From Anaerococcus sp. (GTDB lineage: Bacteria > Bacillota > Clostridia > Tissierellales > Peptoniphilaceae): DNA of 45,706 nucleotides. Below are positions 1 to 8,307 of this stretch, one piece after another. Made by a program: the position numbers and the translations under genes. A model generated the notes under the pieces. That model did no database searches. It was given only the letters and a program-made list of their open reading frames with translations, and was not told the DNA's origin. The stretch spans positions 1 to 45,706 of the forward strand of contig JALEUV010000079.1 of NCBI GenBank assembly GCA_022780515.1, read 5' to 3'. Position 1 is the first letter of the stretch; the number at the start of each line of letters is the position of its first letter.

Positions 1-331
1 TATTTGAAAAATCTATACCAGCTGTCACCACTCCGTCATAGGCAACGTGGTATTTTAACCTGTCTTCTTCATCCCTTACTTCTGTTACCGCATTGTAGGT
101 GTAGTCTAGGGTTTCTAGGTCATTTATCTCTATTACCTTCTCTAGTGAAGACTTGGTAATAGTAGAAACCTCCCCTGGCTTAGATCTAAAGACCTTGGGG
201 ACAAAAACTTTAACTATCAAAATCACCAAAATAGCAAGCACTAGGATGCGGCCTAGAAACTTTTTTGGCAATTTAAAGCTTGGCTTTTTTTCCTCTGCCA
301 GCTTTTCTTTTTTCTCTTCTTTTTTATCCAA
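1..331 (-). CDS. DUF4230 membrane-anchored protein (N-terminal part, cut by window edge)
   Basis: The gene enters from the left edge and only its first ~110 codons are present. The start is a TTG at 331 preceded by AAGGAG at good spacing; no ATG fits. The protein begins with a Lys/Glu-rich cytoplasmic stretch (~residues 1-25), has one hydrophobic membrane segment (~28-45, RILVLAILVILIVKVFV), and continues outside with a segment ending KYHVAYDGVVTAGIDFS. This last string resembles the core of DUF4230 proteins, single-pass proteins of unknown function. I infer an extracytoplasmic domain. The family call rests on this short stretch only. Confidence 0.6.
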   Translation of the reverse strand, partial: MDKKEEKKEKLAEEKKPSFKLPKKFLGRILVLAILVILIVKVFVPKVFRSKPGEVSTITKSSLEKVIEINDLETLDYTYNAVTEVRDEEDRLKYHVAYDGVVTAGIDFSN

Positions 332-399
332 TATTTTCTCCTTACTATTAGTAAATTATATAGTCTTTCTAAACATTAGATATATTATAACAAAATTTT

Positions 400-437
400 T
401 CAAAAAATATAAGACGAGATCTACTGACCTCGTCTTA
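400..437 (-). terminator. Rho-independent terminator of the APC permease gene
   Basis: AAGACGAG (411-418) pairs with CTCGTCTT (429-436). Read on the minus strand the hairpin is followed by a T-rich run (400-409), just downstream of the permease stop codon. Confidence 0.8.
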
Positions 438-446
438 AAAATCGTC

Positions 447-1910
447 TTATTTACTTGTTTCTAAAAGCTTGGCATCTTCTCTTTTTCTAATGATTGGGAA
501 GATTAGTCCAAGTCCTACCAAGATAACTGGTGTGATTACGTTTAGGGCAAAGGTAACCTTGTTTTCTGAGTACATACCAAGGATACAGCAAGCAAGGGTT
601 AGGATAAAGCACCAAGCTCCCCAGAACATACCTGCACCCTTTGACTTGGTAAATTTGAAGGCTCCATCGTCCATTTCATTTTTCTTCATAAAGAAGTAGG
701 CAACAAATACCCAAAGATACCTAAGTGGCATGGTTACAGAGTTAAGTTTGGTAATTTGTTGAAGAACTGATGCAGCAGATGGTAATAAGATTTGGATAGC
801 AAGAATTGCTCCTGATAGGATTACTACCATTTTTATACCGTTGATATAGGCACCGTATTTGTTCTTTTTAAGTAGTTTTCTTGGAATGTATTGAGAAGTG
901 TTGTCATCTTCTAAAAGCATTCTTAAAGGTGCATCTATAGATAGTACAAGGATAGAAAGTTGTCCAATAGCATTACACAAAGCATAAAGGATTAAGAACA
1001 AGTTTCCAAGTCCATAGTATTCTCCAAGTTTTTGGAATGACCAGTAAGCACCGTTTGCTACATAAGAATCAAAGGCTTCTGGTGAAGCGTTGAAGATTTC
1101 TGGATCAAACATTCTTGACATAGCAACTGTTCCAAGTAGGGCTGAAATAACAACCATAGCTGCAGCAAAAATCATTGACTTAGGGAATTCCTTAGAAGAG
1201 TCTCCTTCCATCTTGTTGATATATGGAGAAATCTTTTCTACACCACCTACAGCAAAGACCAAGATAGACAAGCTTGTTATATATTTAATATTTATGGTTG
1301 GCACAAGCTCACTCATCTTCCAGTTAAAGGATAAGTATTCATGGTTTGGATTGATAGCTGGTGCTGCAAGAGCCAAAATAATATAAAGAATACCCATAAC
1401 AAACATGGTTGATCCTGCTAGGGAAGTCATTTTCTTTAATGGATTAAGTCCTCTTGATGCAATAAATGCAAATAAGAATAAAATAACTAAGGTGACTATT
1501 TGTACATGCATAGTTTTAAAACTATCATAGGTCTCGGCGTTTTTGAAGATCATCCATGATATAGCCTTAAGTCCACCAGAACCCTTTGACGCTATATAGG
1601 TAATGTGCACTGCCCAATAGGTCCATCCTGCATAATATGCAAGTTTTGATCCATTGGTACCTTGAATCCAGGATGTAACTCCACCACCTTCGTCCTTAAA
1701 TTTAGAGCCAAGCTCTCCTACGATCATGGCATAAGGAATAAAATAAAGGGCAAACATCAAGATCCAGGAGAATATTACCTTTGGTCCATCGAAGTAAAAA
1801 TATCCATTGGTAACATTTCCAAAGCCCCAAAGAGTTGCAAATGCCATGAAAACTAAGGATTTCCATGAAATCAAGGTTTTGTCCCTAGTTTTACTAGAAT
1901 CTTTTTTCAT
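447..1910 (-). CDS. APC-superfamily amino acid permease (glutamate:GABA antiporter-like / YjeM-like)
   Basis: A 487-residue polytopic membrane protein with about 12 hydrophobic segments, the usual size of APC amino-acid transporters. The N-terminus (ISWKSLVFMAFATLWGFGNV, then a GELGSKFKDEGGGVTSWIQ segment) matches the TM1/TM2 region of the amino-acid:polyamine:organocation superfamily, where unwound TM1 glycines bind the substrate. Overall character is closest to the glutamate:GABA antiporter group and YjeM. Substrate cannot be read from sequence. AGGAGG lies just upstream of the ATG at 1910. It is transcribed divergently from a T-box-controlled amino acid ABC transporter and ends in its own terminator, so it is a single-gene unit. 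Confidence 0.82.
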   Translation of the reverse strand: MKKDSSKTRDKTLISWKSLVFMAFATLWGFGNVTNGYFYFDGPKVIFSWILMFALYFIPYAMIVGELGSKFKDEGGGVTSWIQGTNGSKLAYYAGWTYWAVHITYIASKGSGGLKAISWMIFKNAETYDSFKTMHVQIVTLVILFLFAFIASRGLNPLKKMTSLAGSTMFVMGILYIILALAAPAINPNHEYLSFNWKMSELVPTINIKYITSLSILVFAVGGVEKISPYINKMEGDSSKEFPKSMIFAAAMVVISALLGTVAMSRMFDPEIFNASPEAFDSYVANGAYWSFQKLGEYYGLGNLFLILYALCNAIGQLSILVLSIDAPLRMLLEDDNTSQYIPRKLLKKNKYGAYINGIKMVVILSGAILAIQILLPSAASVLQQITKLNSVTMPLRYLWVFVAYFFMKKNEMDDGAFKFTKSKGAGMFWGAWCFILTLACCILGMYSENKVTFALNVITPVILVGLGLIFPIIRKREDAKLLETSK

Positions 1911-2019
1911 TTTTCCTCCTTTGAAAACCTCTCTTTTTTTATGTTTTCATATGTTATTATAGGACATTATGCATGAAATGTATAGTATTTATTCATCGTA
2001 AACATCCACAAAAATATTG

Positions 2020-2048
2020 TTGACATTTACATATTAACATGCTAAAAT
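2020..2048 (+). promoter_or_regulatory. Sigma-A type promoter of the T-box/ABC transporter operon
   Basis: TTGACA at 2020-2025, 17-base spacer, TAAAAT at 2043-2048. The predicted start of transcription (about 2055) falls right at the beginning of T-box Stem I. Confidence 0.8.
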
Positions 2049-2054
2049 ATGGAA

Positions 2055-2303
2055 AAGCGTTGAAAAGAAGAGTAGTTATAAGCTAGGTAAGTACAGAGAG
2101 CTCCAGCAGGTGAAAGGGAGCCTTACATCCTATAACGAATAAAGACTTTGAGCTTTGCTAAAATTAATCTATAGCAACGGGTAGGCCCGTTATAGCCAAA
2201 GAGTATGATAGTACTTAGTAAGTTATATATTGTGAGATATATATGAATTTGGGTGGTAACACGGACTTCGTCCCATGGGAAGAAGTGGCGTGTATTTTTT
2301 TTA
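2055..2303 (+). promoter_or_regulatory. T-box leader, specifier read as AAA (lysine)
   Basis: Stem I is recognisable: AGAGAG (2095-2100) and GGTGAAAG (2109-2116) mark the distal loops, with CTCC (2101-2104) and GGAG (2117-2120) pairing between them. GTTATA (2075-2080) pairs with TATAAC (2131-2136), and the opposing specifier loop contains AGTA (2071-2074) facing GAAT-AAA-G (2137-2144), which puts the codon AAA at 2141-2143. Stem III is ACGGG/CCCGT around 2177-2191. The T-box motif GGTGGTAACACGG (2252-2264) follows, and the terminator pairs ACACG..ACTTC with GAAGT..CGTGT (2260-2293) before a T-run. Uncharged tRNA(Lys) would favour the antiterminator. The codon assignment was done by hand alignment with the glyQS T-box geometry. 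Confidence 0.85.
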
Positions 2304-2361
2304 AATATTTTTACTAAATTTTCTACTATCATCAAGAAAAAATACAACGGAGGATAAGAAA

Positions 2362-3945
2362 ATGAAGAAAAATTTGAAGAGACTTTTAAGCCTAGTCCTG
2401 GTATTTGTCCTTTTGATCCCAGCAAATATAGGTCTAGCAAGCGATGATACCGACTCGGATGTCTTAAGAGTTGGTATGGAGGTTAATTATGCACCCTTTA
2501 ACTACTCCCAGGTTAATGATGCCAATGGAGCAGTTCCTGTAGTTAACTCCCAAAACGAATATGCCAACGGCTATGATGTCCAAATAGCCAAACTTATAGC
2601 AGACAAGTTAGGAAAAAAATTAGAAATTTATAAAATCGAGTGGGACGGACTTCCACCTGCCCTAACCAGTGGAAAGATAGATGCAATCATAGCTGGTATG
2701 AGTCCTACAGAAGAAAGAAAAAAAGAAATTGACTTTACCAAAAACTACTACACTTCAGACTTGGTTGTAGTTTTAAAGAATGATTCCAAATACAAGGATG
2801 CCAAGAGTATAGCAGACTTTAAGGGGGCGAAGATAACAGGCCAACTTAATACCTTCCACTATACAGTTATAGACCAAATAGATGGGGTCCAAAAGATGAC
2901 CGCCATGGAGTCCTTCCCTTCTATGATTTCTGCCACCAAGGCAGGTAATATTGACGGCTATGTTTCAGAAAAACCTGGAGCCATGGCAGCTGTTACAAGT
3001 AACAAAGACCTAGCTTATGTAGAATTTGACAAGGACAAGGGCTTTGAAACTTCATCAGAAGATACATCCATAGCAGTAGGAGTTAGAAAAAACTCAGAAC
3101 TTACAGAGCCAATCAACGATATTTTATCTGACCTTTCCCAAGAAGACCAAGATAAAATCATGAAGCAAGTAATAACCAGCGAAAACCAAGAAGACATGGG
3201 CTTTTTTGATCAAATGAAAGCCATCTGGTCAGAATATTCTAGCCTGTTTTTATCAGGTATAAGAAACACCATGCTAATAGCAATATTTTCAACCATAGTC
3301 GGCTTTATTATAGGACTTTTGGTAGCTGTTATTAGAAAGATTGAAGTTAACAAAGACAAAAATATTATAGGCTATTTATTACAAAGACTAGTTAACCTCA
3401 TCCTTACAATATATGTAGAAATCTTTAGGGGAACCCCAATGATGGTTCAATCCATGCTAATCTTCTATGGTGCAAAACAATACCTGGGTATAGATATGTC
3501 AACCATGACCGCAGCACTCTTTATAGTATCTATAAACACAGGTGCCTACCTATCAGAAGTAGTAAGAGGTGGTATCAACTCAGTTGATAAGGGACAGTTT
3601 GAAGCTTGTAAGGCCTTGGGTATGACTCACTCCCAAACCATGTTTAATGTAGTCCTACCACAAACCATCAAGGCCATCCTACCTTCTATAGCCAACGAGT
3701 TTGTAATAAACATCAAGGATACTTCTGTACTTAACGTAATATCAGTAACAGAACTATTCTTCGTATCAAAGTCCATAGCAGGTTCAACCTATCAAATCTT
3801 CCAAACATATTTGATAACCGCTATAATCTACTTTGTACTAACATTTGTAGTAACAAGGATTATTTCCTTATTCGAAAGAAAGTTTGATTCCAAGGAATTT
3901 ATCCTAGAATCATCAACAGGAGGTCGCCATGCAAGAAATAATTAA
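2362..3945 (+). CDS. Amino acid ABC transporter, substrate-binding + permease fusion
   Basis: 527 residues combining two modules. Residues 1-26 form a signal peptide (KK start, [19 protein letters not shown]). Residues ~33-270 are a type-3 extracellular solute-binding domain ([14 protein letters not shown] start; [23 protein letters not shown]). Residues ~295-510 are the HisM/GlnP-type permease with the EAA loop ([29 protein letters not shown]). Such SBP-permease fusions are known from the GlnP group in Firmicutes. It is the first gene after a lysine-type T-box, so I infer uptake of lysine or a basic amino acid rather than glutamine. The next gene, the ATPase, overlaps it by 17 bases. Confidence 0.92.
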   Translation: MKKNLKRLLSLVLVFVLLIPANIGLASDDTDSDVLRVGMEVNYAPFNYSQVNDANGAVPVVNSQNEYANGYDVQIAKLIADKLGKKLEIYKIEWDGLPPALTSGKIDAIIAGMSPTEERKKEIDFTKNYYTSDLVVVLKNDSKYKDAKSIADFKGAKITGQLNTFHYTVIDQIDGVQKMTAMESFPSMISATKAGNIDGYVSEKPGAMAAVTSNKDLAYVEFDKDKGFETSSEDTSIAVGVRKNSELTEPINDILSDLSQEDQDKIMKQVITSENQEDMGFFDQMKAIWSEYSSLFLSGIRNTMLIAIFSTIVGFIIGLLVAVIRKIEVNKDKNIIGYLLQRLVNLILTIYVEIFRGTPMMVQSMLIFYGAKQYLGIDMSTMTAALFIVSINTGAYLSEVVRGGINSVDKGQFEACKALGMTHSQTMFNVVLPQTIKAILPSIANEFVINIKDTSVLNVISVTELFFVSKSIAGSTYQIFQTYLITAIIYFVLTFVVTRIISLFERKFDSKEFILESSTGGRHARNN

Positions 3946-4666
3946 AGTTGAAAACTTAGAAAAGAAGTTTGGAGACAACTTAGTTTTAAAAAATATAGAC
4001 TTTGCAGTTACACCTGGAGAAGTAGTAACCATAATAGGTTCTTCAGGTTCAGGTAAATCAACCCTACTCAGGTGTTTAAACCTTTTGGAAAAGCCTACTA
4101 GTGGGAAAATCCTCTACAAGGGAGATAACATTTTGGATAAGTCTTTTGACGAGAGAAGATACAGGTCCAAGGTGGGCATGGTTTTCCAAAACTTTAACCT
4201 CTTTGAAAACAAAACCGTCCTAGAAAACTGCACCCTAGGCCAAGAACTTGTCCTAGGCGTTAACAAAAAAGAAGCTGAAAAAACTGCCAGGGAATTTTTA
4301 AACCTAGTAGGCATGGAAGAATATGTAAATGCCAAACCAGCCCAAATCTCTGGTGGACAAAAACAAAGGGTGGCCATAGCCCGTGCTCTATGCATGAAGC
4401 CTGAAGCCTTGCTCTTTGATGAGCCAACCTCAGCCCTTGACCCAGAAACAGTAGGAGAAGTTTTAGATGTAATGGCAAAACTTGCCCAAAGAGGCATGAC
4501 CATGATAGTGGTAACCCACGAGATGGACTTTGCCAGAGAAGTTTCAACCAGGGTTCTTTTCATGAATCAAGGGGTAATCCTAGAAGAAGGAAGCCCAGAA
4601 AAAATCTTCGAGCATCCTGAACACAATAGGACAAGAGAGTTCTTAAAAAGATTTATGGAAAACTAA
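3929..4666 (+). CDS. Polar amino acid ABC transporter ATP-binding protein
   Basis: 245 residues, the standard length of GlnQ/HisP-type ATPases. Walker [10 protein letters not shown] (~residues 37-45), Q-loop VFQNFNLF, signature ISGGQKQR (standing for LSGGQ), Walker [13 protein letters not shown], and H-loop VTHEMDFA are all present. It pairs with the fused binding-protein/permease encoded immediately upstream and overlapping. The start is set by AGGAGG inside the upstream gene. A strong terminator follows, closing a two-gene T-box operon. Confidence 0.93.
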   Translation: MQEIIKVENLEKKFGDNLVLKNIDFAVTPGEVVTIIGSSGSGKSTLLRCLNLLEKPTSGKILYKGDNILDKSFDERRYRSKVGMVFQNFNLFENKTVLENCTLGQELVLGVNKKEAEKTAREFLNLVGMEEYVNAKPAQISGGQKQRVAIARALCMKPEALLFDEPTSALDPETVGEVLDVMAKLAQRGMTMIVVTHEMDFAREVSTRVLFMNQGVILEEGSPEKIFEHPEHNRTREFLKRFMEN

Positions 4667-4676
4667 TAAAGTATAG

Positions 4677-4716
4677 ACTAGCCTTTAGGAAAATCTTCCT
4701 CAAGGCTAGTTTTTTA
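4677..4716 (+). terminator. Terminator of the amino acid ABC transporter operon
   Basis: ACTAGCCTT (4678-4686) pairs with AAGGCTAGT (4702-4710), with an inner GGAA/TTCC, followed by TTTTTT. Confidence 0.9.
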
Positions 4717-4847
4717 TCATTTTTACAGATTAAAATACGAAATGAATCTTTTCTGTCAATCTTCTTTTTCATTTGTTAAGCGCCTGTCTTTTTAGGGTAT
4801 AAATAAAGCAAAGCGACACTCGATGAAAATACAAGGAGTTATCTATA

Positions 4848-6548
4848 ATGAAAGATCCAAGAGATAAAAATAAGATAGAAAAGCCACTTGACTCAAGAAA
4901 CGCCAGTGTTCACAACAAAGAGCTTAGAAGAGCTGGTGGACAAAGGGTTGCAAACAACGAAGATTCCCTTACAGCAGGAAAAAGAGGCCATATTTCTGTC
5001 CAAGATCTTTGGCTATTTGAAAAACATGCCCATTTTAATAGAGAAGTTATCCCAGAAAGAAGGATGCACGCCAAGGGCTGGGGAGCTTGGGGAGAATTTA
5101 CAGTAACCAATGATATTAGTAAATACACCAGGGCCAAAATTTTCCAAGAAGTTGGCAAGAAGACCAAGATCTTCTCTCGTATGTCAACTGTTGCCGGAGA
5201 ACGTGGTGCAGCAGATGCAGAAAGAGATATCCGTGGCTTTGCCCTTAGGTTTTATACAGAAGATGGAAATTGGGATATAGTAGGGAACAATACCCCAGTA
5301 TTCTTCTTTAGAGATCCTATGAAATTTATAGACCTAAACCACGCTATAAAAAGAGATCCCCACACTCACCTAAGAAGCCCAAATTCAAACTGGGATTTTT
5401 GGACTTCCCTACCAGAATCACTCTTGCAAGTAACCATAACCATGTCTGACAGAGGTATACCATCATCCTTTAGGTATATGCATGGATTTGGTTCCCATAC
5501 CTATTCCATGATAAACAAAGATGGAGTCCGCCATTGGGTAAAATACCACTTTAGAAGCCAACAAGGTATACAAAACTGGACCGACCAAGAAGCAGAATAT
5601 ATAGTTTCAAAAGACAGAGAATCATCTGGTCGTGACCTTTATTCAGCTATAGAAGCAGGAGACTATCCAAAATGGAAGATGTATATCCAAGTTATGACCG
5701 AAGAAGAAGCAGAAAAAACTTCCTTCAACCCCTTTGACTTAACCAAGATGTGGCCAAAAAAAGACTTTCCACTTATAGAAGTTGGAGAATATGAGCTTAA
5801 CAAGGTTCCAGACAACTTCTTCCAAGATGTGGAACAAGCAGCCTTCTCCCCTGCCAATATAGTAGACGGTGTAGGCCTATCCCCTGACAGGATGCTCCAA
5901 CTAAGAGCCTTTGCCTATGGAGATGCCCAAAGATATAGGTTGGGTGTAAACCACCACCAAATCCCTGTAAATAAACCTTTGGGAGCGGAAAATCCCCATG
6001 ACTTCCATAGAGATGGACAAATGAGAGTTGACGGTAACAAGGGTGATGAAATCCACTATGGACCAAACTCCTATGGAGCCTGGCAAGATGATACATCTTT
6101 GGAAGCTGTGGTAGATAAGGGCGGAGATGTAAAAAGATATGACTTTAGAAAAGACGACCACGACTACTTCTCCCAAGTAGGCGATCTTTTCAGAAACATG
6201 ACCAAGGACCAACAATTGGTTCTTTGTGAAAACACTGCAAGAAACATGGAAGATTCAACCATGCAAATCAAACACCGCCACATAGCCAATACCTACCAAG
6301 CAGACCCAGAGTACGGAAAAGGTGTTGCCAAAGCCCTAGGCATAGATATAGATACAGTAGATCTCGAAAGAAATTACGATTCTAGAGAAGAATGGGAAAA
6401 ATCACTAGCCAAGGACAAAGACCTAGACTACCCAACAGAAAAGGCCATGCCAGAAAGTGCCAAGGACCTTCCAGAAGAAGGAAGAGACACAAACGCAAAA
6501 GATCCAAAAACTTTGTCCGATCCTTACGATGATCCTTATCTTCTATAG
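4848..6548 (+). CDS. katA: Heme catalase
   Basis: 566 residues; decomposes hydrogen peroxide to water and oxygen in the cytoplasm. Distal His is H74 in [12 protein letters not shown], distal Asn about N147 in DIVGNNTP, and the proximal heme-ligand Tyr is Y357 in [14 protein letters not shown]. The small-subunit catalase core spans ~25-500; the protein continues with a charged, Lys/Asp/Glu-rich C-terminal tail, so it is longer than the common ~480-residue form. Around the distal His, the usual small residues after HAKG are replaced by Trp (HAKGWGAWG). AAGGAG at 4834-4839 fixes the ATG. Single gene with its own terminator. I saw no clear PerR box upstream. A catalase is unusual for a presumed strict anaerobe. 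Confidence 0.95.
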   Translation: MKDPRDKNKIEKPLDSRNASVHNKELRRAGGQRVANNEDSLTAGKRGHISVQDLWLFEKHAHFNREVIPERRMHAKGWGAWGEFTVTNDISKYTRAKIFQEVGKKTKIFSRMSTVAGERGAADAERDIRGFALRFYTEDGNWDIVGNNTPVFFFRDPMKFIDLNHAIKRDPHTHLRSPNSNWDFWTSLPESLLQVTITMSDRGIPSSFRYMHGFGSHTYSMINKDGVRHWVKYHFRSQQGIQNWTDQEAEYIVSKDRESSGRDLYSAIEAGDYPKWKMYIQVMTEEEAEKTSFNPFDLTKMWPKKDFPLIEVGEYELNKVPDNFFQDVEQAAFSPANIVDGVGLSPDRMLQLRAFAYGDAQRYRLGVNHHQIPVNKPLGAENPHDFHRDGQMRVDGNKGDEIHYGPNSYGAWQDDTSLEAVVDKGGDVKRYDFRKDDHDYFSQVGDLFRNMTKDQQLVLCENTARNMEDSTMQIKHRHIANTYQADPEYGKGVAKALGIDIDTVDLERNYDSREEWEKSLAKDKDLDYPTEKAMPESAKDLPEEGRDTNAKDPKTLSDPYDDPYLL

Positions 6549-6576
6549 GATGATAAATAAACTTAATAAATACTAG

Positions 6577-6604
6577 TAAAAAAAGCGGGCCTTCCCGCTT
6601 TTTT
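6577..6604 (+). terminator. Terminator of the catalase gene
   Basis: AGCGGG and CCCGCT pair around a CCTT loop (about 6584-6599), flanked by A- and T-runs so it could act on both strands. Confidence 0.92.
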
Positions 6605-6738
6605 CTTGCTTATTTTTCTAAAAAAGAATAAGAAAATCTTAACAAAACCCGTGACATGATCTTTAGTCATATCAAGATTTCATTAAAAACGAGCATTCCC
6701 CCATTCTTTTTACTAAACTTAGAAAAACAAACTTTACT

Positions 6739-6767
6739 TTGGATTTTCTCTGATCTTGTGCTAATAT
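6739..6767 (+). promoter_or_regulatory. Predicted promoter of the two-repeat hypothetical gene
   Basis: TTGGAT (6739-6744), 17-base spacer, TAATAT (6762-6767), about 30 bases before the ATG at 6799. The rest of 6605-6738 holds no gene that I can see. Confidence 0.6.
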
Positions 6768-6798
6768 ATTCCTATAAATTACAAAAGGAGCAAAACAA

Positions 6799-7314
6799 AT
6801 GAAAAAGAATCAGTTGGTCGAAATTTACTCATCATCCGAAGATTCCTTTACAGTAGGTTATATAATTTATGAGGATAAAAAAAGAATCCTCGTAAATTCA
6901 ATCGATGACCAAGGAAGAAAAGACGGCTACCTTTTATTCAAAAAGAGCCTTATTGAAAAGATTGAAAGAGGGACAGACTACCTGGAAAAAATAGAAAAAT
7001 ATAGGAGCTTTTGGGGCAAGACCAAACTTGGAACAAGCGATAACCCAGTTTTTACAGAAAAACCAGACTTCTATGACCTTATCAAATACGCCCACAAATA
7101 CAAAAAAGTTATAACACTAGCCACATCATTCGACTACTATGACTACTCCACAGGCTACGTTGACTATTTTGATGAAGATATAGTCACCATCAAGGCCCTA
7201 GACCAAAACACAGGAGAGCTTTACGAAGACTTTGAAATAGAAATAAAAGATATAATCCTTGTAGAAGTAGAAAATATAGATAATCTGCTTTTAGAATATG
7301 TGAATAAAAAATAA
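6799..7314 (+). CDS. Hypothetical cytoplasmic protein with an internal repeat
   Basis: 171 residues, no signal peptide or membrane segment, acidic and rich in Tyr, Asp and Lys. I do not recognise the family. Two halves look alike: residues ~6-58 (LVEIYSSSEDSFTVGYIIYEDKKRI, ending KKSLIEKIERG) and ~102-160 (VITLATSFDYYDYSTGYVDY, ending IKDIILVEVEN). Each is a run of short beta strands ending in a segment that resembles an Sm/SH3-like small barrel, so a tandem barrel is a reasonable guess. AAAGGAG precedes the ATG. It has its own promoter and a strong terminator, so it is monocistronic. Confidence 0.75.
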   Translation: MKKNQLVEIYSSSEDSFTVGYIIYEDKKRILVNSIDDQGRKDGYLLFKKSLIEKIERGTDYLEKIEKYRSFWGKTKLGTSDNPVFTEKPDFYDLIKYAHKYKKVITLATSFDYYDYSTGYVDYFDEDIVTIKALDQNTGELYEDFEIEIKDIILVEVENIDNLLLEYVNKK

Positions 7315-7322
7315 AATCACTT

Positions 7323-7373
7323 AAAAATAGCTCTAAGTACGAAGTAAAATACTTTTCTTAGAGCTATTTTTCT
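7323..7373. terminator. Bidirectional terminator between convergent genes
   Basis: AAAATAGCTCTAAG (7324-7337) pairs with CTTAGAGCTATTTT (7357-7370), with A-run and T-run flanks, between the + strand gene ending at 7314 and the - strand gene ending at 7386. Confidence 0.9.
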
Positions 7374-7385
7374 AAATTTTAGAAC

Positions 7386-7736
7386 TTAAAAAGTTATAAG
7401 TCCAAAGCTTAATACCATAAGATACCATTGTAGGATATCAACGAAGCTATTAGAAAATCCGACAAGCACCATAATATTTATAATATGAGGAATGGCACAA
7501 ATCACTATAATAGAATTTACTATCCAGTCTTTTTTCACAAAGATTAATCCCAATATTATAAGCCAAGCCCAAAGGCAAAAAGGTAGGGCCATAGTAACAT
7601 ATGTAAAAGTATCAGAGTAAAACAAGCCATTAAAACCATCAAATCCACCAAGTATAAGCCCTATAACAAAGACTAAAACAGATACAAGAAAAACCGTGCA
7701 ATATATTTTTCTTATTTTTTTATCCCTTTCCTTCAT
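7386..7736 (-). CDS. Small membrane protein of unknown function
   Basis: 116 residues from the ATG at 7736. I prefer this start because GGAGG lies 8 bases upstream; a longer reading from the GTG at 7751 would put the ribosome-binding site inside the gene. After a positively charged N-terminus (MKERDKKIRK) there are about three to four hydrophobic segments (~12-30, 45-65, 70-90, 95-112). No motif recognised. It lies 45 bases after another small membrane protein on the same strand, probably co-transcribed. Confidence 0.65.
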   Translation of the reverse strand: MKERDKKIRKIYCTVFLVSVLVFVIGLILGGFDGFNGLFYSDTFTYVTMALPFCLWAWLIILGLIFVKKDWIVNSIIVICAIPHIINIMVLVGFSNSFVDILQWYLMVLSFGLITF

Positions 7737-7781
7737 CCATATAACCTCCACTATTATTCTTACTTAAGAAGTACTCCCTAA

Positions 7782-8018
7782 CTAAGCCCTTATAAAAGCT
7801 ATAAAAAAGCCTATAGTTAGAACCATTTCCAAAATCAAATAAAAGACCTTTCCCTTAAGAGGGTATCTCTTGTCAAATACATCACCAAGCACAACTCCCA
7901 AAGATCCAATAAAGCAGACTAACATTTGGCTTGAACGTGGTTTAATAAATAAAAAGCTTAAACCAATGATAAAAGACCCTAAAGCTTTAACATAAACAGG
8001 AACATTCTTTTTTGCCAA
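7782..8018 (-). CDS. Small membrane protein of unknown function (TTG start)
   Basis: I place the start at TTG 8018, because AAGGAGG sits 5 bases upstream; the upstream ATGs at 8051-8060 would put this site inside the coding region. This gives 78 residues, beginning MAKKNVPVYVKALGSFIIG. Three hydrophobic segments are visible (~9-25, 30-46, 55-75), separated by a short basic loop (KRYPLKGK). I do not recognise a family. It sits just upstream of, and co-directional with, the other small membrane protein. Confidence 0.6.
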   Translation of the reverse strand: MAKKNVPVYVKALGSFIIGLSFLFIKPRSSQMLVCFIGSLGVVLGDVFDKRYPLKGKVFYLILEMVLTIGFFIAFIRA

Positions 8019-8216
8019 AACACCCTCCTTATAATTTCTTATAATATTCATTAAAATCATATCACTTCTTATATCTATAAACTATGACAAATTTTTATAT
8101 TCAAAAATATTTTCAATACTGATATAATTAAATATTATGGACTAAGTTATGTAAAATAAGTTATTATATTATGGGTTGATATCATTAAACCAAAAAAATA
8201 TTTTTGTTAACTGATA

Positions 8217-8237
8217 AAGTCCATATAATTGTGTAAA
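8217..8237 (+). repeat. Left terminal inverted repeat of the IS256-like element
   Basis: Matches the reverse complement of 9515-9535 at 18 of 21 positions; identical blocks are AAGTCC and ATTGTGTAAA. Confidence 0.78.
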
Positions 8238-8307
8238 AAGAATAGGTCATTCAAAACCTAACTGGTACAATGTTTTTAACAACCAAAACTAAACCAGGAG
8301 GAATCAA

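Noticed and set aside
153-464. Plus-strand frame over the DUF4230 gene start and the permease terminator
   Set aside because: No ribosome-binding site, crosses a terminator hairpin, and the minus-strand reading gives a recognisable membrane protein.
2123-2440. Minus-strand frame across the T-box leader
   Set aside because: It covers a structured RNA leader and the start of the ABC gene; no ribosome-binding site and no family resemblance.
4114-4563. Long open frames antisense to the ABC ATPase and similar antisense frames over catalase, hbd, thl, pheS, zapA and mutS2
   Set aside because: They lack ribosome-binding sites and lie fully inside well-recognised genes on the other strand; they reflect codon bias of those genes.
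4717-4847. PerR or Fur box upstream of the catalase gene
   Set aside because: I looked for a TTATAAT-N-ATTATAA-like palindrome and found no convincing match.
8131-8150. Stretch ATATTATGGACTAAGTTATG resembling the right end of the IS element, as if a second copy had ended here
   Set aside because: Only part of the bases match and there is no transposase remnant to its left; similarity may be chance in AT-rich DNA.
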